From an uncultured Bacteroidales bacterium (lineage in GTDB: Bacteria > Bacteroidota > Bacteroidia > Bacteroidales > Paludibacteraceae), in contig CAKUYO010000025.1 of NCBI GenBank assembly GCA_934716995.1, positions 1-28,753 of the forward strand: 28,753 nucleotides of DNA. Direction: 5' to 3'. Every line of letters begins with the position of its first letter. Position 1 is the first letter of the stretch. The notes beneath the pieces were generated by a model. It saw only the letters and a program-made list of their open reading frames with translations, had not been told where the DNA came from and ran no database searches. Shown here piece after piece: positions 1-8,340 of this stretch. The translations under genes and the position numbers were made by a program.

Positions 1-78
1 TAATTTCTCTCGCACCGCATAGCGAGTGCGTAGGACATCTTTTGCCAATTTTCTTCCATTTTTCTTGCCGCTTGCGGA

Positions 79-189
79 ATAGGAGACCATTGGTGCCAAC
101 TGCTGGGTAACCACCTTTTATGCGGTGCTTTTATACAATTTATGCAATATATATTGCATAAATTGTATGGATATTGTTTGGATGCGGTT
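79..189 (+). repeat. Palindrome-bearing repeat, copy A
   Basis: A ~111 bp unit that recurs in opposite orientation at 28600-28712. Shared blocks include TGGGTAA, CTTTTATGCGGT and GTTTGGATGCGGTT. It contains a perfect 36-bp palindrome at 133-168 (arms beginning ATACAATTTATGCA) that could form a long AT-rich hairpin or cruciform. Just upstream, 62-85 matches, with one difference, the end of the separate ~140 bp element (CTTGCCGCTTGCGG then ATAGGAG), so the two repeat families touch here. No coding potential is seen in 1-236. The function is unknown. Confidence 0.75.
133..168. repeat. Perfect 36-bp AT-rich palindrome
   Basis: Every base of 133-168 pairs with its mirror position; the 14-base arm ATACAATTTATGCA is followed by an alternating AT centre. 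The equivalent site in copy B (28621-28658) keeps the arms with one mismatch and has a different centre. No T-run follows, so it is not a typical intrinsic terminator. Binding-site or cruciform roles are possible but unproven. Confidence 0.85.
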
Positions 190-236
190 ATTTTCTTAAT
201 CTATTGGAACGGTATTTGTACACACAACATAATATA

Positions 237-372
237 ACGTCAGTTCGATATAAAAATTGTCTTACTTTGCCGCCGTAGGCGAATAAGATTTATGGTAATT
301 TATGGATGCAAAGCCAAAGATTTACTTGGATTTCTTGCCGCTTGCGGCATAGGAGTCTTTATTTCGAACTAT
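237..372 (+). repeat. ~140-bp MITE-like element, copy 1
   Basis: One of three copies in the window (others at 21760-21900 and 26418-26559, both in reverse orientation). The ends are inverted: AGTTCGATATAA at the left and ATTTCGAACT at the right. Inside are a GC-rich segment (GCCGCCGTAGGCG), two near-tandem ATTTATGG units and a hairpin TGCCGC-TT-GCGGCA. TAATAT lies on both sides (230-235 and 373-378), compatible with a short target duplication. No open reading frame is present, so any movement would need a transposase supplied elsewhere. The element ends only 15 bp before the traB-like start codon. Confidence 0.75.
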
Positions 373-387
373 TAATATCTGCTTTTT

Positions 388-1281
388 ATGTTCATTTCCC
401 GAAAACGACTTTTCTTTTTCCTGTCGGCAGCGATGCTGACCCTGTCTGCGCCCGCACAACTTCTCTACGAAATAAGCGGCAACGGCACACAGGGCAAATC
501 GTATATTCTCGCTACCAACCGGCTGGTGGATATGGCTTTTATCGACACCATCCCCAATGCGTTTGCCTGTTTTGGCAAGTGCAACAAGGTCGTTACCGAG
601 TTCGCCATGCAGGACTATGAAGCCATAGCCGCTTTGCGCCAAGCGGCAGTCTTGCCCGATTCCATACGCTTGAGCAATTTTTATTCCGAAGAGGATTATC
701 AACTGATAGACAATGCACTGCGTCTCAATCTCGGTATGGGATTGGACAAACTATGCCGTATGAAACCCTCCTATCTGACCGAGATGTTCCGTACCGAACT
801 GATGAAGCAATGGCTCCACTACGACGAGCAACGCTCTATGGAAACGTTTTTTGAGGCGGTGGCACAAGAGAAGAACATACCGGTTTACGGATTGGACGAT
901 GTAGGCGAAACGATGTATATGCTGTTTGACCGCGAGCCGTTCCACTGGCAATGCGCCGAACTGAAGAAAGTGGTCGAATATCCCGAGCGGGAAGTGAAGC
1001 AGGAGCGCGCCCTTCGCGAGATGTATCTGATGGGGCGGTTGGGCGATATGGCATTCCAAGTGGAAGGACCGGATAATAACACTTCCATCTCTTTTTCCGA
1101 CTATAAAGTCTATACACAACGCAACATACAATGGGTCAAACGTCTCGCCCCATACTTGCACGACGGCGGCTGTTTCATTACGCTCAATGCTATCTATCTC
1201 GGTGGCGACAAGGGGCTTCTTGCCGATTTGCGCGAAGCGGGCTACCGCGTCCGTCCCGTCAACCGCCGTTTCTCCAAATAG
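388..1281 (+). CDS. Exported TraB/GumN-family protein, degenerate active site
   Basis: A 297-residue protein with an N-terminal signal peptide (charged start, hydrophobic stretch at about 8-20, likely cut after APAQ). The overall pattern is that of the TraB/GumN/Tiki family: LLYEISGNG near residue 26, the first motif region SYILATNRL at 38-46, and a C-terminal LGGDKGLLADLREAGYRVRPV. Members of this family carry two GxxH motifs thought to bind metal. Here both are lost: the first reads A42-T-N-R45 and the second N267-A-I-Y270. The fold is therefore recognisable, but the proposed metalloprotease activity is doubtful. The start is the first ATG, giving a good signal peptide. No consensus promoter is visible upstream, because the repeat element reaches to within 15 bp. 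Confidence 0.72.
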   Translation: MFISRKRLFFFLSAAMLTLSAPAQLLYEISGNGTQGKSYILATNRLVDMAFIDTIPNAFACFGKCNKVVTEFAMQDYEAIAALRQAAVLPDSIRLSNFYSEEDYQLIDNALRLNLGMGLDKLCRMKPSYLTEMFRTELMKQWLHYDEQRSMETFFEAVAQEKNIPVYGLDDVGETMYMLFDREPFHWQCAELKKVVEYPEREVKQERALREMYLMGRLGDMAFQVEGPDNNTSISFSDYKVYTQRNIQWVKRLAPYLHDGGCFITLNAIYLGGDKGLLADLREAGYRVRPVNRRFSK

Positions 1282-1354
1282 TCTTGCAGTCCGTTTGTAA
1301 ATTTATGCAAGAAATATACAAATTATTCAATTTCTATACTTCATAATACCGATT

Positions 1355-1387
1355 ACGTAGAAAAGACGTAGAAAGGACGTAGAAAGA
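1355..1387. repeat. 11-bp x3 tandem array (ACGTAGAAARG units)
   Basis: Three adjacent 11-base units: ACGTAGAAAAG, ACGTAGAAAGG and ACGTAGAAAGA. This is one of six three-unit, 11-bp arrays in the non-coding DNA of this window. Confidence 0.85.
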
Positions 1388-1496
1388 ATGAGTGTTTAGG
1401 CTGTGGATAAACTGTCTTTTTATGCATTATATACACTTTTTATGCAACCGGTATGCATAATTTTGGATGTACTTCCTTCTACAAATTTCTTTTTAA

Positions 1497-1528
1497 TTTG
1501 CGCGAATAAGAAAAAAGCCGTACCTTTG
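1497..1528 (+). promoter_or_regulatory. Bacteroidota-type promoter of S1/P1 nuclease gene
   Basis: TTTG at 1497-1500, a 20-bp spacer, then TACCTTTG at 1521-1528, matching the known Bacteroidota -33/-7 consensus. The start codon follows at 1549, giving a short leader of roughly 15 bases. Confidence 0.85.
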
Positions 1529-1548
1529 CAGGCGTAAACGAAACGCGT

Positions 1549-2334
1549 ATGAAACGTACATTTACCCTCTGCACCCTTGTTCTCTTACTCGGTTGTCCCG
1601 TTCAGCACCTGCTGGCATGGGGACAGGAAGGGCACCGCATCATTGCCCAAGTAGCCTACGACAATATGAACCGCCGCGCACGCAAGCAGGTGGACAAAGT
1701 GCTGGGCAAGCACGGAATGATTTACGTTGCCAACTGGCCGGACGAAATCAAAAGCGACACCATCTATCCTACGAGTTTCGACTGGCATTTCCAAGACCTT
1801 GACGGTGGTTTGACCGACTCGGCGGTAGTGGCAACGCTTACCGACTACCCGCACGATGGCGGCAACCTTTTCCGCGCTATGGACAGCCTGACCAACGTAT
1901 TGCGCCACAACAAGAGCGACCGCGATGCTCTGGCGTTTATCATTCACTTTATGGGCGACCGTTTCTGCCCGATGCATACGGGGCATATTGATGACCTCGG
2001 CGGAAATCGGGTGAAAGTAAAATGGTTCGGGCAGAACACCAATCTGCACACCATTTGGGACTCCAAGATCATTGATGCACGCGGATATACGTACACGGAG
2101 TATGCACAATATCTGCAAGATAAATTGAGTTATCAGAAAAAGTCCATTCAGCAGATGACCGATGCAGATATTCTGCTCCACAACTACCACTTAACCGACG
2201 CCATCTATACCTACCAGACCATATGGAACGGCAATGCGTATCATTATGTCTATCATTTTGCGGGCGATATGGAATGGCAACTCTATGCTTCGGGTATCCG
2301 ATTGGCACAACTTCTCAACGAACTATATAAATAA
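1549..2334 (+). CDS. Secreted S1/P1-type zinc nuclease
   Basis: A 261-residue exported protein of the S1/P1 nuclease family, which cleaves single-stranded nucleic acids and removes 3'-phosphates using three zinc ions. The signal peptide is expected to end at LLA-W, leaving Trp24 as the mature N-terminus; in P1 nuclease the N-terminal Trp is itself a zinc ligand. All other ligand positions are present: H29, D65, H80, H133, D137, H143, H167 and D171. The spacing HxxxD (133/137), DxxxxxH (137/143) and HxxxD (167/171) matches P1. The protein probably acts in the periplasm or outside the cell, in nucleic-acid scavenging. It has its own promoter and terminator, so it is a single-gene unit. Confidence 0.93.
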   Translation: MKRTFTLCTLVLLLGCPVQHLLAWGQEGHRIIAQVAYDNMNRRARKQVDKVLGKHGMIYVANWPDEIKSDTIYPTSFDWHFQDLDGGLTDSAVVATLTDYPHDGGNLFRAMDSLTNVLRHNKSDRDALAFIIHFMGDRFCPMHTGHIDDLGGNRVKVKWFGQNTNLHTIWDSKIIDARGYTYTEYAQYLQDKLSYQKKSIQQMTDADILLHNYHLTDAIYTYQTIWNGNAYHYVYHFAGDMEWQLYASGIRLAQLLNELYK

Positions 2335-2339
2335 GGAAT

Positions 2340-2370
2340 AATAGCGGCTCTTTGCGGGTCGCTATTTTTT
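2340..2370 (+). terminator. Intrinsic terminator after the nuclease gene
   Basis: Stem AATAGCG (2340-2346) pairs with CGCTATT (2360-2366) and is followed by a T-run to 2370. It starts 6 bp after the stop codon. Confidence 0.8.
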
Positions 2371-2430
2371 GTCTAACTTCCAACAGCGAAGCGATCTAAT
2401 CAATCAATTACTCAATAAACAAACAACCAA

Positions 2431-5157
2431 ATGAAAAAACTGTTATCCCTACTCCTCTGTTTGGGGACGAGCGTAGTGCTGATGGCACAGACGCAGAAGG
2501 TAACCGGTAGCGTACAAGATGCGCAGACAGGCGAGCCGCTGATCGGCGTGTCTGTTATCGAAACAGGAACAACCAACGGTGTTGTAACCGACATTGACGG
2601 TAATTTCCGACTCGAAGTGCAGAACGGTGCCAAGTTGAAACTCTCCTACGTCGGTTATGCTCCGCTGGAGGTGGCAACCAAGAAGAACGCCAACCTCGGT
2701 GTCCTAAAAATGGAACCGGAGGCTGTATCGCTGCAAGACGTTACCATTACCGGTCAGATTGCGCAACAGCAGAAGACCCCAGTGGCAGTGAGCCAAGTGA
2801 CGGCACTCGACATCGAAGAGCGTCTCGGTGGCGGCGAGTTTCCCGAAGTACTGAAGAACACTCCGGGTGTGCATGCCAACGGTCAAGGCGGCGGTTGGGG
2901 TGATGCCGAGATCTGGATGCGTGGTTTCGACAACACCAATGTGGCTACTATGGTCAACGGCGTACCGATGAACGATATGGAAGGCGGTACGGTCTATTGG
3001 TCTAACTGGCAGGGACTGAGCGATGTAACTTCCGTTATGCAGACACAGCGCGGTATGGGTGCCAGCAAACTTTCGGCTCCGTCCGTTGGCGGTACCATCA
3101 ACATCGTAACCAAAGGTATCGATGCCAAGAAAGGCGGTTTGCTCAGTTACGCAATGGGTAACGACGGCTACAACAAGGTGGCATTCTCCGTTTCGACGGG
3201 CTTGATGTCCAATGGCTGGGCTATCACCGTGATGGGAACCAAGACATGGGGCGACGGATATATCCAAGGCACCAATTTCTCGGGCTACAGTTATTTTGCA
3301 AACATCTCGAAGCGTATCAACGAGAACCATCAGTTGAGCCTCACAGGCTTCGGTGCTCCGCAAGGGCACTACCAGCGCCCTTCCGGTTCGAGCGGTGCAC
3401 TCACCCTCGCCGAGTGGAACAAGGTAAAACGCTATATGCACGACGGTATGGACTACCGCCGCTACAACCCGAACTACGGTTATGACAACTATGGCAACCA
3501 AAAATCGGCAGCCTACAACCAATATCATAAACCGCAGATTTCGCTCAACCACGTTTGGCAAATCGACCATTCGTCATCGCTCTCCACTACAGCGTATGTA
3601 TCTATCGGTCGCGGTTTCGGTTATACGGCAGAGCCGGGTACGATGTCTTCTTACGACTACAGCGACCTGACCAAAGGTGCGGTAAACGGTATATTGAGTA
3701 CCACATTCCGCCGCGAGGACGGTACGTTTGATTACGGAGCCGTACAAGCCCTGAATGCTGCCAGCGAATACGGTTCGGAACTTGTAATCGCCGAGAACCG
3801 CAACTACCACAACTGGTACGGACTCGTTTCTACCTATAACAAAAAGTTTCTCGAATGTCTGGATCTGACCGCCGGTGTGGATCTTCGTTACTACGAGGGT
3901 ATTCACACTGCAGTTGTCTCCGACCTGCTGGATGGTGCATACTTTATGGACAAGACCCGTATGAAATCGGTTTCGGCAACCAACAACTACCATCGCAATG
4001 ACAACGACTGGGTATATGAGAAACTCGGTATCGGTGATGTTGTGTACCGCGACTATACGGGACACGTAATGCAGGAAGGAGCATTTGCTTCGTTGGAATA
4101 TAGCAAAAACAACCTCTCCGCTTTTGTCAACGGATCGTTCTCCTACAACCACTACTGGCGTGTGGATCGTTTCTACTATGACGAAAATAACCAACGCTCG
4201 GAGACTATCGGTTTTGCAGGCGGTACCATCAAGGGCGGTGTCAACTATAAGTTCCTGAAATACAACAATGTATTCCTCAATGCCGGATTTATCAGCCGTG
4301 CGCCGAAGTTCAATGCTGCCTTTATGTCTTCCAATACTTCGCATGCCATCAACCAGGATGCCAAGAACGAGAAGATTGCTTCCGTAGAGGTGGGTTACGG
4401 TTTCCACAACGAATATGTGGCACTCAACGTGAATGCGTATTTCACCGAGTGGATGGATAAGACGATGACAAAAAGCGGGACGCTGAGCAATGCCGACCAG
4501 ACCAACTATTATATGAATATGACCGGTGTCAATGCACGGCATATGGGTATCGAGGCTGAGTTGAAAGCACGTCCTACCAAATGGCTCGAACTGAATGCGA
4601 TGCTCTCTCTCGGCAGTTGGAAATGGGATAGCGACAGCGTAAAAGGCTATGCCTACGACGAGCAGGGTAACGCCCTCCGTACCGATGGTACTATCACAAC
4701 CCCGGGTGCGGAAGACCAAGCCAACGCTATCATCAATATGAAAGGTATCCACGTAGGCGGACAGGCACAGACAACCGCTAACTTGGGCGTTACTTTCAAG
4801 CCGTTCAAAGGTTTCCGTATCGGCGCAGAATACACCGTTTATGCACGCAACTATTCCTACTACTCTTTCTCGGGCAGCAACCTGACACTCGGCAAAACGA
4901 TGAACATTGTAGAGCCGTACAAGTGCCCGGTAGGCGGTTCGATGGACTTGCGCGCAAGTTACAGTTTCAAGATTGGCGAGTCAGTACGCGCGACCCTGTC
5001 GGGCAACGTAAGCAACCTGCTCAACCAGTACTACATAGAGAAAGCATGGAGTGCCAACACCGCTTCTGCCGGTACTGCGGAGAACTCGATTGACAACATC
5101 TATTTCTTCTACAACAAAGGTCGTCAGTGGAATATCCGTCTGAAACTCAATTTCTAA
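2431..5157 (+). CDS. TonB-dependent outer-membrane receptor with carboxypeptidase-like domain
   Basis: A 908-residue outer-membrane receptor. Order of parts: signal peptide (1-20, cut after LMAQ); carboxypeptidase-regulatory-like domain (about 23-95, with VTGSVQDAQTGEPLIGVSV and TDIDGNFRL); plug domain (about 105-245, with LKNTPGVHANGQ, MRGFDNTN and GGTINIVTKG); and a 22-strand type barrel ending in aromatic NIRLKLNF. Receptors of this class import large or scarce ligands using TonB energy. There is no SusD/RagB-type partner; instead a large lipoprotein gene follows after 52 bp and is presumably cotranscribed. The ligand cannot be told from sequence. The leader is AT-rich, as usual for the phylum, and no clear promoter is seen in the 60 bp after the preceding terminator. 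Confidence 0.93.
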   Translation: MKKLLSLLLCLGTSVVLMAQTQKVTGSVQDAQTGEPLIGVSVIETGTTNGVVTDIDGNFRLEVQNGAKLKLSYVGYAPLEVATKKNANLGVLKMEPEAVSLQDVTITGQIAQQQKTPVAVSQVTALDIEERLGGGEFPEVLKNTPGVHANGQGGGWGDAEIWMRGFDNTNVATMVNGVPMNDMEGGTVYWSNWQGLSDVTSVMQTQRGMGASKLSAPSVGGTINIVTKGIDAKKGGLLSYAMGNDGYNKVAFSVSTGLMSNGWAITVMGTKTWGDGYIQGTNFSGYSYFANISKRINENHQLSLTGFGAPQGHYQRPSGSSGALTLAEWNKVKRYMHDGMDYRRYNPNYGYDNYGNQKSAAYNQYHKPQISLNHVWQIDHSSSLSTTAYVSIGRGFGYTAEPGTMSSYDYSDLTKGAVNGILSTTFRREDGTFDYGAVQALNAASEYGSELVIAENRNYHNWYGLVSTYNKKFLECLDLTAGVDLRYYEGIHTAVVSDLLDGAYFMDKTRMKSVSATNNYHRNDNDWVYEKLGIGDVVYRDYTGHVMQEGAFASLEYSKNNLSAFVNGSFSYNHYWRVDRFYYDENNQRSETIGFAGGTIKGGVNYKFLKYNNVFLNAGFISRAPKFNAAFMSSNTSHAINQDAKNEKIASVEVGYGFHNEYVALNVNAYFTEWMDKTMTKSGTLSNADQTNYYMNMTGVNARHMGIEAELKARPTKWLELNAMLSLGSWKWDSDSVKGYAYDEQGNALRTDGTITTPGAEDQANAIINMKGIHVGGQAQTTANLGVTFKPFKGFRIGAEYTVYARNYSYYSFSGSNLTLGKTMNIVEPYKCPVGGSMDLRASYSFKIGESVRATLSGNVSNLLNQYYIEKAWSANTASAGTAENSIDNIYFFYNKGRQWNIRLKLNF

Positions 5158-5209
5158 TGTACCACACCAGGGGCGTCTGAAGCACTCCCCGCTAAACAAA
5201 TAAACGAAT

Positions 5210-7093
5210 ATGAAAAATCTGAAATATATCCTTGGCGTTTCGCTGTCGGCACTGCTGCTTGCTTCCTGCGAGAATTTCTTCGACGAGAAGCAACTCCACA
5301 ACGACTACACCATCACCGATACTCGTACAATAGACTATGTACTGACAGAAGCAGACTACAAAACGATAGGTGAGAACAAGACTAATATCGATTTGGCACT
5401 CAGCCAATGTACAGAGCAGGATTCGTCTGCCTACAAGGCATTCCTGCGTATCGCACAAGAGAAGTCATTCAACAACATTGCTACTGCCGATGTGTATGTA
5501 CCTGCTTTCTTGGCAAATCTCTATCCGCAACTCTCCAACGGGTCGATTTTCAACGTAACATACAACATCAACGACGGACTGCCTTCGTACATCGCAGAAC
5601 TGACTGCCAATACACAGGCTTACGAACTGACTGCAGACAACTACGCTGCTATTTGGGAGAAAGAGGACATCGCTTATCTCACCCCGAATACGGTAGGCAA
5701 GTTGGCTTCCGTATTGCCGATGGACAAAGATTCGGGTGCTATCCTTGCCGTTACGTACGATTTTAAGAACTACGAACCCGGCGTAGGCGGTAATGAAGAA
5801 GAGAAAGATTTCTATTGGGGAACTCCCGAGAAACGCGGTTATTATTCTCCCACCGAGGTTGTTGAGGCGTATGCAGCCGGTACGCTGAAAGCGGGAGACA
5901 GTATCAAAGTAGGCGGTGTGCTGTCGAAATGGTACTCGAAATCGTATCCTGCACAATACAAAAACCTGTCGTACTACATCACTGACGGCACAAATGAGTT
6001 TGAGATGTACAACTCTTTCTCGCTCAACAAAGACTCAATCAAAGCCTTTGACTATGTCAGCGAGACAGAGGCTACCGCTACCGATATGTCCGGACGCACA
6101 TTTACCAATGGTGATACCATCATCGGTTTCGGAGAGTTTACCTACTTTGAGAAATACAATGTATATGAGTTTCAGAAAGGTTGCTACATTACCGAACTTC
6201 GTCCTGCCAAGAAAGCCGGTGCAGCACCCCGCAAAGCACAGGCACAAGCCGATGGCAGTGTAACCGTTCTTTTCCAATTCAATGGCAGTTCGTGGTCGGC
6301 TTATCGCGCTTCGGGTACCAACCTGTCCGCCCTGCCCGCAGATGTCTATACCGCTGCAGGCACCAAGGTTGCCGACAAAGCATTGGTTGCCAAGTATCTG
6401 AAAACCGCCTATCCGTATGCCGCGACAGACAGCAAATATACCGTAGTTTACGCTGTAAAGGACGGATTTGAGGCTACTGAGTTCATTTTCAATGGTATAG
6501 AGTTTGTTGAGAATACAGGACTTGTCCCGGCTACCTCTACATTCTCGCTGAGCGGCACATGGGGTTCGTCTATCTACTACAAACAAGCCATTCTCGGTGA
6601 GGGACAGGGCAAACTCGTTATCCAGGATGTAGAACTCGGAGGATTGACCTATGTATGGAAATATGATGCCAACTATGGTATGAAGGGTACGGCTTATGCA
6701 AACCAGGAGCCGCACGCTGTTGAATCATGGGTTGTAACTCCTCTCATCTCTATGAAGAAGGCTAAACAACCCGTACTTAATTTTGATCAGGCTATCAACT
6801 ATGGTCCTACAGAATTGGCTGAGCGTATGGAAGAATGTGCCGTACTGATCTCCACCAACTATGCTGGCGATGCCACCAAATGCACATGGGAGGCTATCGA
6901 ATACGCAAAAGACGCTGATGGCAACTTGCTCTACCCTGAGAACAATAGTTGGACATTTATCAACTCGGGTAACATTGATTTGTCGAAATATGCAGGACAA
7001 GAGATTTATATTGGTTTCCGCTACAAGACCAGCGAAGGTCAAACCTGTGCCACATGGGAGTTTAAGAATCTGCTCGTTCACGAAGCAGAATAA
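5210..7093 (+). CDS. Surface lipoprotein, OB-like plus choice-of-anchor-J-type domains
   Basis: A 627-residue lipoprotein: signal LSALLLASC gives a lipobox with Cys20, followed by acidic ENFFDEK, which in Bacteroidota favours surface export. Residues ~1-200 are not recognised. Residues ~205-330 (YSPTEVVEAY, GDSIKVGGVLSKWY, YYITDGTNEFEMYNSF) resemble the OB-fold-like modules of Bacteroidota surface lipoproteins. The C-terminal part (about 455-627; SGTWGSS, ESWVVTPLISMKKAKQPVLN, YIGFRYKTSE, TWEFKNLLV) resembles choice-of-anchor-J or cleaved-adhesin jelly-roll domains. It directly follows the TonB receptor and probably acts as its surface partner in ligand capture, the place SusD holds in other loci. 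That role is inference. A strong terminator follows. Confidence 0.75.
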   Translation: MKNLKYILGVSLSALLLASCENFFDEKQLHNDYTITDTRTIDYVLTEADYKTIGENKTNIDLALSQCTEQDSSAYKAFLRIAQEKSFNNIATADVYVPAFLANLYPQLSNGSIFNVTYNINDGLPSYIAELTANTQAYELTADNYAAIWEKEDIAYLTPNTVGKLASVLPMDKDSGAILAVTYDFKNYEPGVGGNEEEKDFYWGTPEKRGYYSPTEVVEAYAAGTLKAGDSIKVGGVLSKWYSKSYPAQYKNLSYYITDGTNEFEMYNSFSLNKDSIKAFDYVSETEATATDMSGRTFTNGDTIIGFGEFTYFEKYNVYEFQKGCYITELRPAKKAGAAPRKAQAQADGSVTVLFQFNGSSWSAYRASGTNLSALPADVYTAAGTKVADKALVAKYLKTAYPYAATDSKYTVVYAVKDGFEATEFIFNGIEFVENTGLVPATSTFSLSGTWGSSIYYKQAILGEGQGKLVIQDVELGGLTYVWKYDANYGMKGTAYANQEPHAVESWVVTPLISMKKAKQPVLNFDQAINYGPTELAERMEECAVLISTNYAGDATKCTWEAIEYAKDADGNLLYPENNSWTFINSGNIDLSKYAGQEIYIGFRYKTSEGQTCATWEFKNLLVHEAE

Positions 7094-7121
7094 AAAACTC
7101 TTTGTAGATAATAGATAATAT

Positions 7122-7156
7122 AAAAGCGGGCTGCCTCACTTGAGCAGCCCGCTTTT
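7122..7156. terminator. Two-way terminator between convergent genes
   Basis: A perfect 13-bp stem, AAAAGCGGGCTGC (7122-7134) with GCAGCCCGCTTTT (7144-7156), and a 9-base loop. The A-run on one side and T-run on the other allow it to work for both the lipoprotein gene (plus) and the esterase gene (minus, ending at 7188). Confidence 0.92.
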
Positions 7157-7187
7157 GTATTATCTGCGGTGTATGTTCGTGTACAAC

Positions 7188-8327
7188 TTATTTGAACAAA
7201 CAAGTAACAAAGTCGGCGAGATAATGCCGCCAATTTGTCCATTGATGTCCTCCTGCTGACTCTGTATAGATATAAGGGAATTGCAGAGAATCCATTCGCT
7301 GGCGTTGCTCAACATTTTGCATATAGAGAAAATCTGCATTACCTATATAGATATGATACAACGGTTTGTTGTTCTGCAGTTTGGACAACTTGCCCAACTC
7401 GTCTTGATATATCGCTGGTGCCATATTTCCGTGGTGATATACGGCGGAAAACAATCCCACAGCACCAAACATATCGGGGTAGTTGAGCGAAAGCCAGTAA
7501 CTATGATACCCGCCCATACTCAAGCCCGCTACGGCACGGCTATCCGCCTTTCGGATAGTGCGATAGCGTGTATCAACAAAGCGGACAATCTCAGGAAAGC
7601 ACTCCTCGAAGAAGCCGTCCATACGGTGTTCTTCGGGTATATTGGGGCGCACCAACCCATCAATGCCGTATCCGGGGGCTGCATCTTCGCTCATATTGCC
7701 ATTGGGCATTACCACAATCATAGGTTCCGCCTTACCTTGTGCAATCAGGTTGTCCAATATCTGTACTGCACGCCCGAGTTCTATCCATGCCTGCTCATCA
7801 CCACCACTGCCATGCAACAGATACAAAACAGGATATTTGCCTCTGTTCTCTTCATATCCTGCCGGCAGATAGACCGTCAGACGTCTGTCCGATTGGGTCT
7901 TGTCGCTATGATACCACGTGCTTTCCATCGTGCCGTGCGGCACCTGCTGCGTACCATATAGTCCTGTTTCATCCTCTACAATCACATAGTTGTACAAAAA
8001 ACTGATGTCCCGAATGACATACGAATTGCCCGGATCCAATGCACGTACGCCATCTATATCCAACCAATAGAGATAAAGGTCGGAGGTGAGCGGCGCAGTA
8101 GTATATGACCATACCCCATTGGTATCACGTACCATCGGCTGCGGTTGATTGGCAGTCAGTTCACCATTCAGAATAATCTGTTGAGCCATAGGTGCGAGTA
8201 TATTGATTGATACCGAATAGTCTGTATTTACTATTGCAGTTTGCAATTCGCTGTTTGCTTGCAAAGATTGTTGCGCAGCCAAAGTACCGCAAACCAACAG
8301 AAACAAACTAAAAATGCGTGTCCTCAT
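7188..8327 (-). CDS. Exported CE1/esterase-D-like esterase
   Basis: A 379-residue secreted alpha/beta-hydrolase. The signal peptide is 1-19 (cut near LAAQQ). An N-terminal beta-sandwich of the CBM48/E-set type (about 30-115) precedes the catalytic domain (about 130-379). The triad is visible: Ser270 in GLSMGG, Asp332 in IGNAD and His361 in GGHQW; LLHGSGGDEQAW supplies the oxyanion region. The arrangement matches Bacteroidales feruloyl or acetyl-xylan esterases of family CE1, so a plant-cell-wall ester is a plausible substrate. I chose the ATG at 8325-8327 because it gives a clean signal peptide; a longer in-frame start would overlap mntP. It follows mntP by 13 bp, as the last gene of the ruvX-def-mntP run. 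Confidence 0.87.
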   Translation of the reverse strand: MRTRIFSLFLLVCGTLAAQQSLQANSELQTAIVNTDYSVSINILAPMAQQIILNGELTANQPQPMVRDTNGVWSYTTAPLTSDLYLYWLDIDGVRALDPGNSYVIRDISFLYNYVIVEDETGLYGTQQVPHGTMESTWYHSDKTQSDRRLTVYLPAGYEENRGKYPVLYLLHGSGGDEQAWIELGRAVQILDNLIAQGKAEPMIVVMPNGNMSEDAAPGYGIDGLVRPNIPEEHRMDGFFEECFPEIVRFVDTRYRTIRKADSRAVAGLSMGGYHSYWLSLNYPDMFGAVGLFSAVYHHGNMAPAIYQDELGKLSKLQNNKPLYHIYIGNADFLYMQNVEQRQRMDSLQFPYIYTESAGGHQWTNWRHYLADFVTCLFK

Positions 8328-8340
8328 AGTGCCCTGCTTT

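Larger units (their letters stand above)
1282..1548. other. Intergenic region before the nuclease gene
   Basis: 267 bp without a gene. It holds a three-unit 11-bp array (1355-1387), then a segment at about 1418-1460 (TTTTTATGCATTATATACAC and TATGCATAA) that loosely resembles the palindrome repeat at 79-189, then the promoter of the nuclease gene (1497-1528). I see no clear terminator for the upstream gene. Confidence 0.5.

Noticed and set aside
237..372. Small coding gene inside the 140-bp element
   Set aside because: No frame with a start codon runs the length of the element in all three copies, and differences include frame-changing indels.
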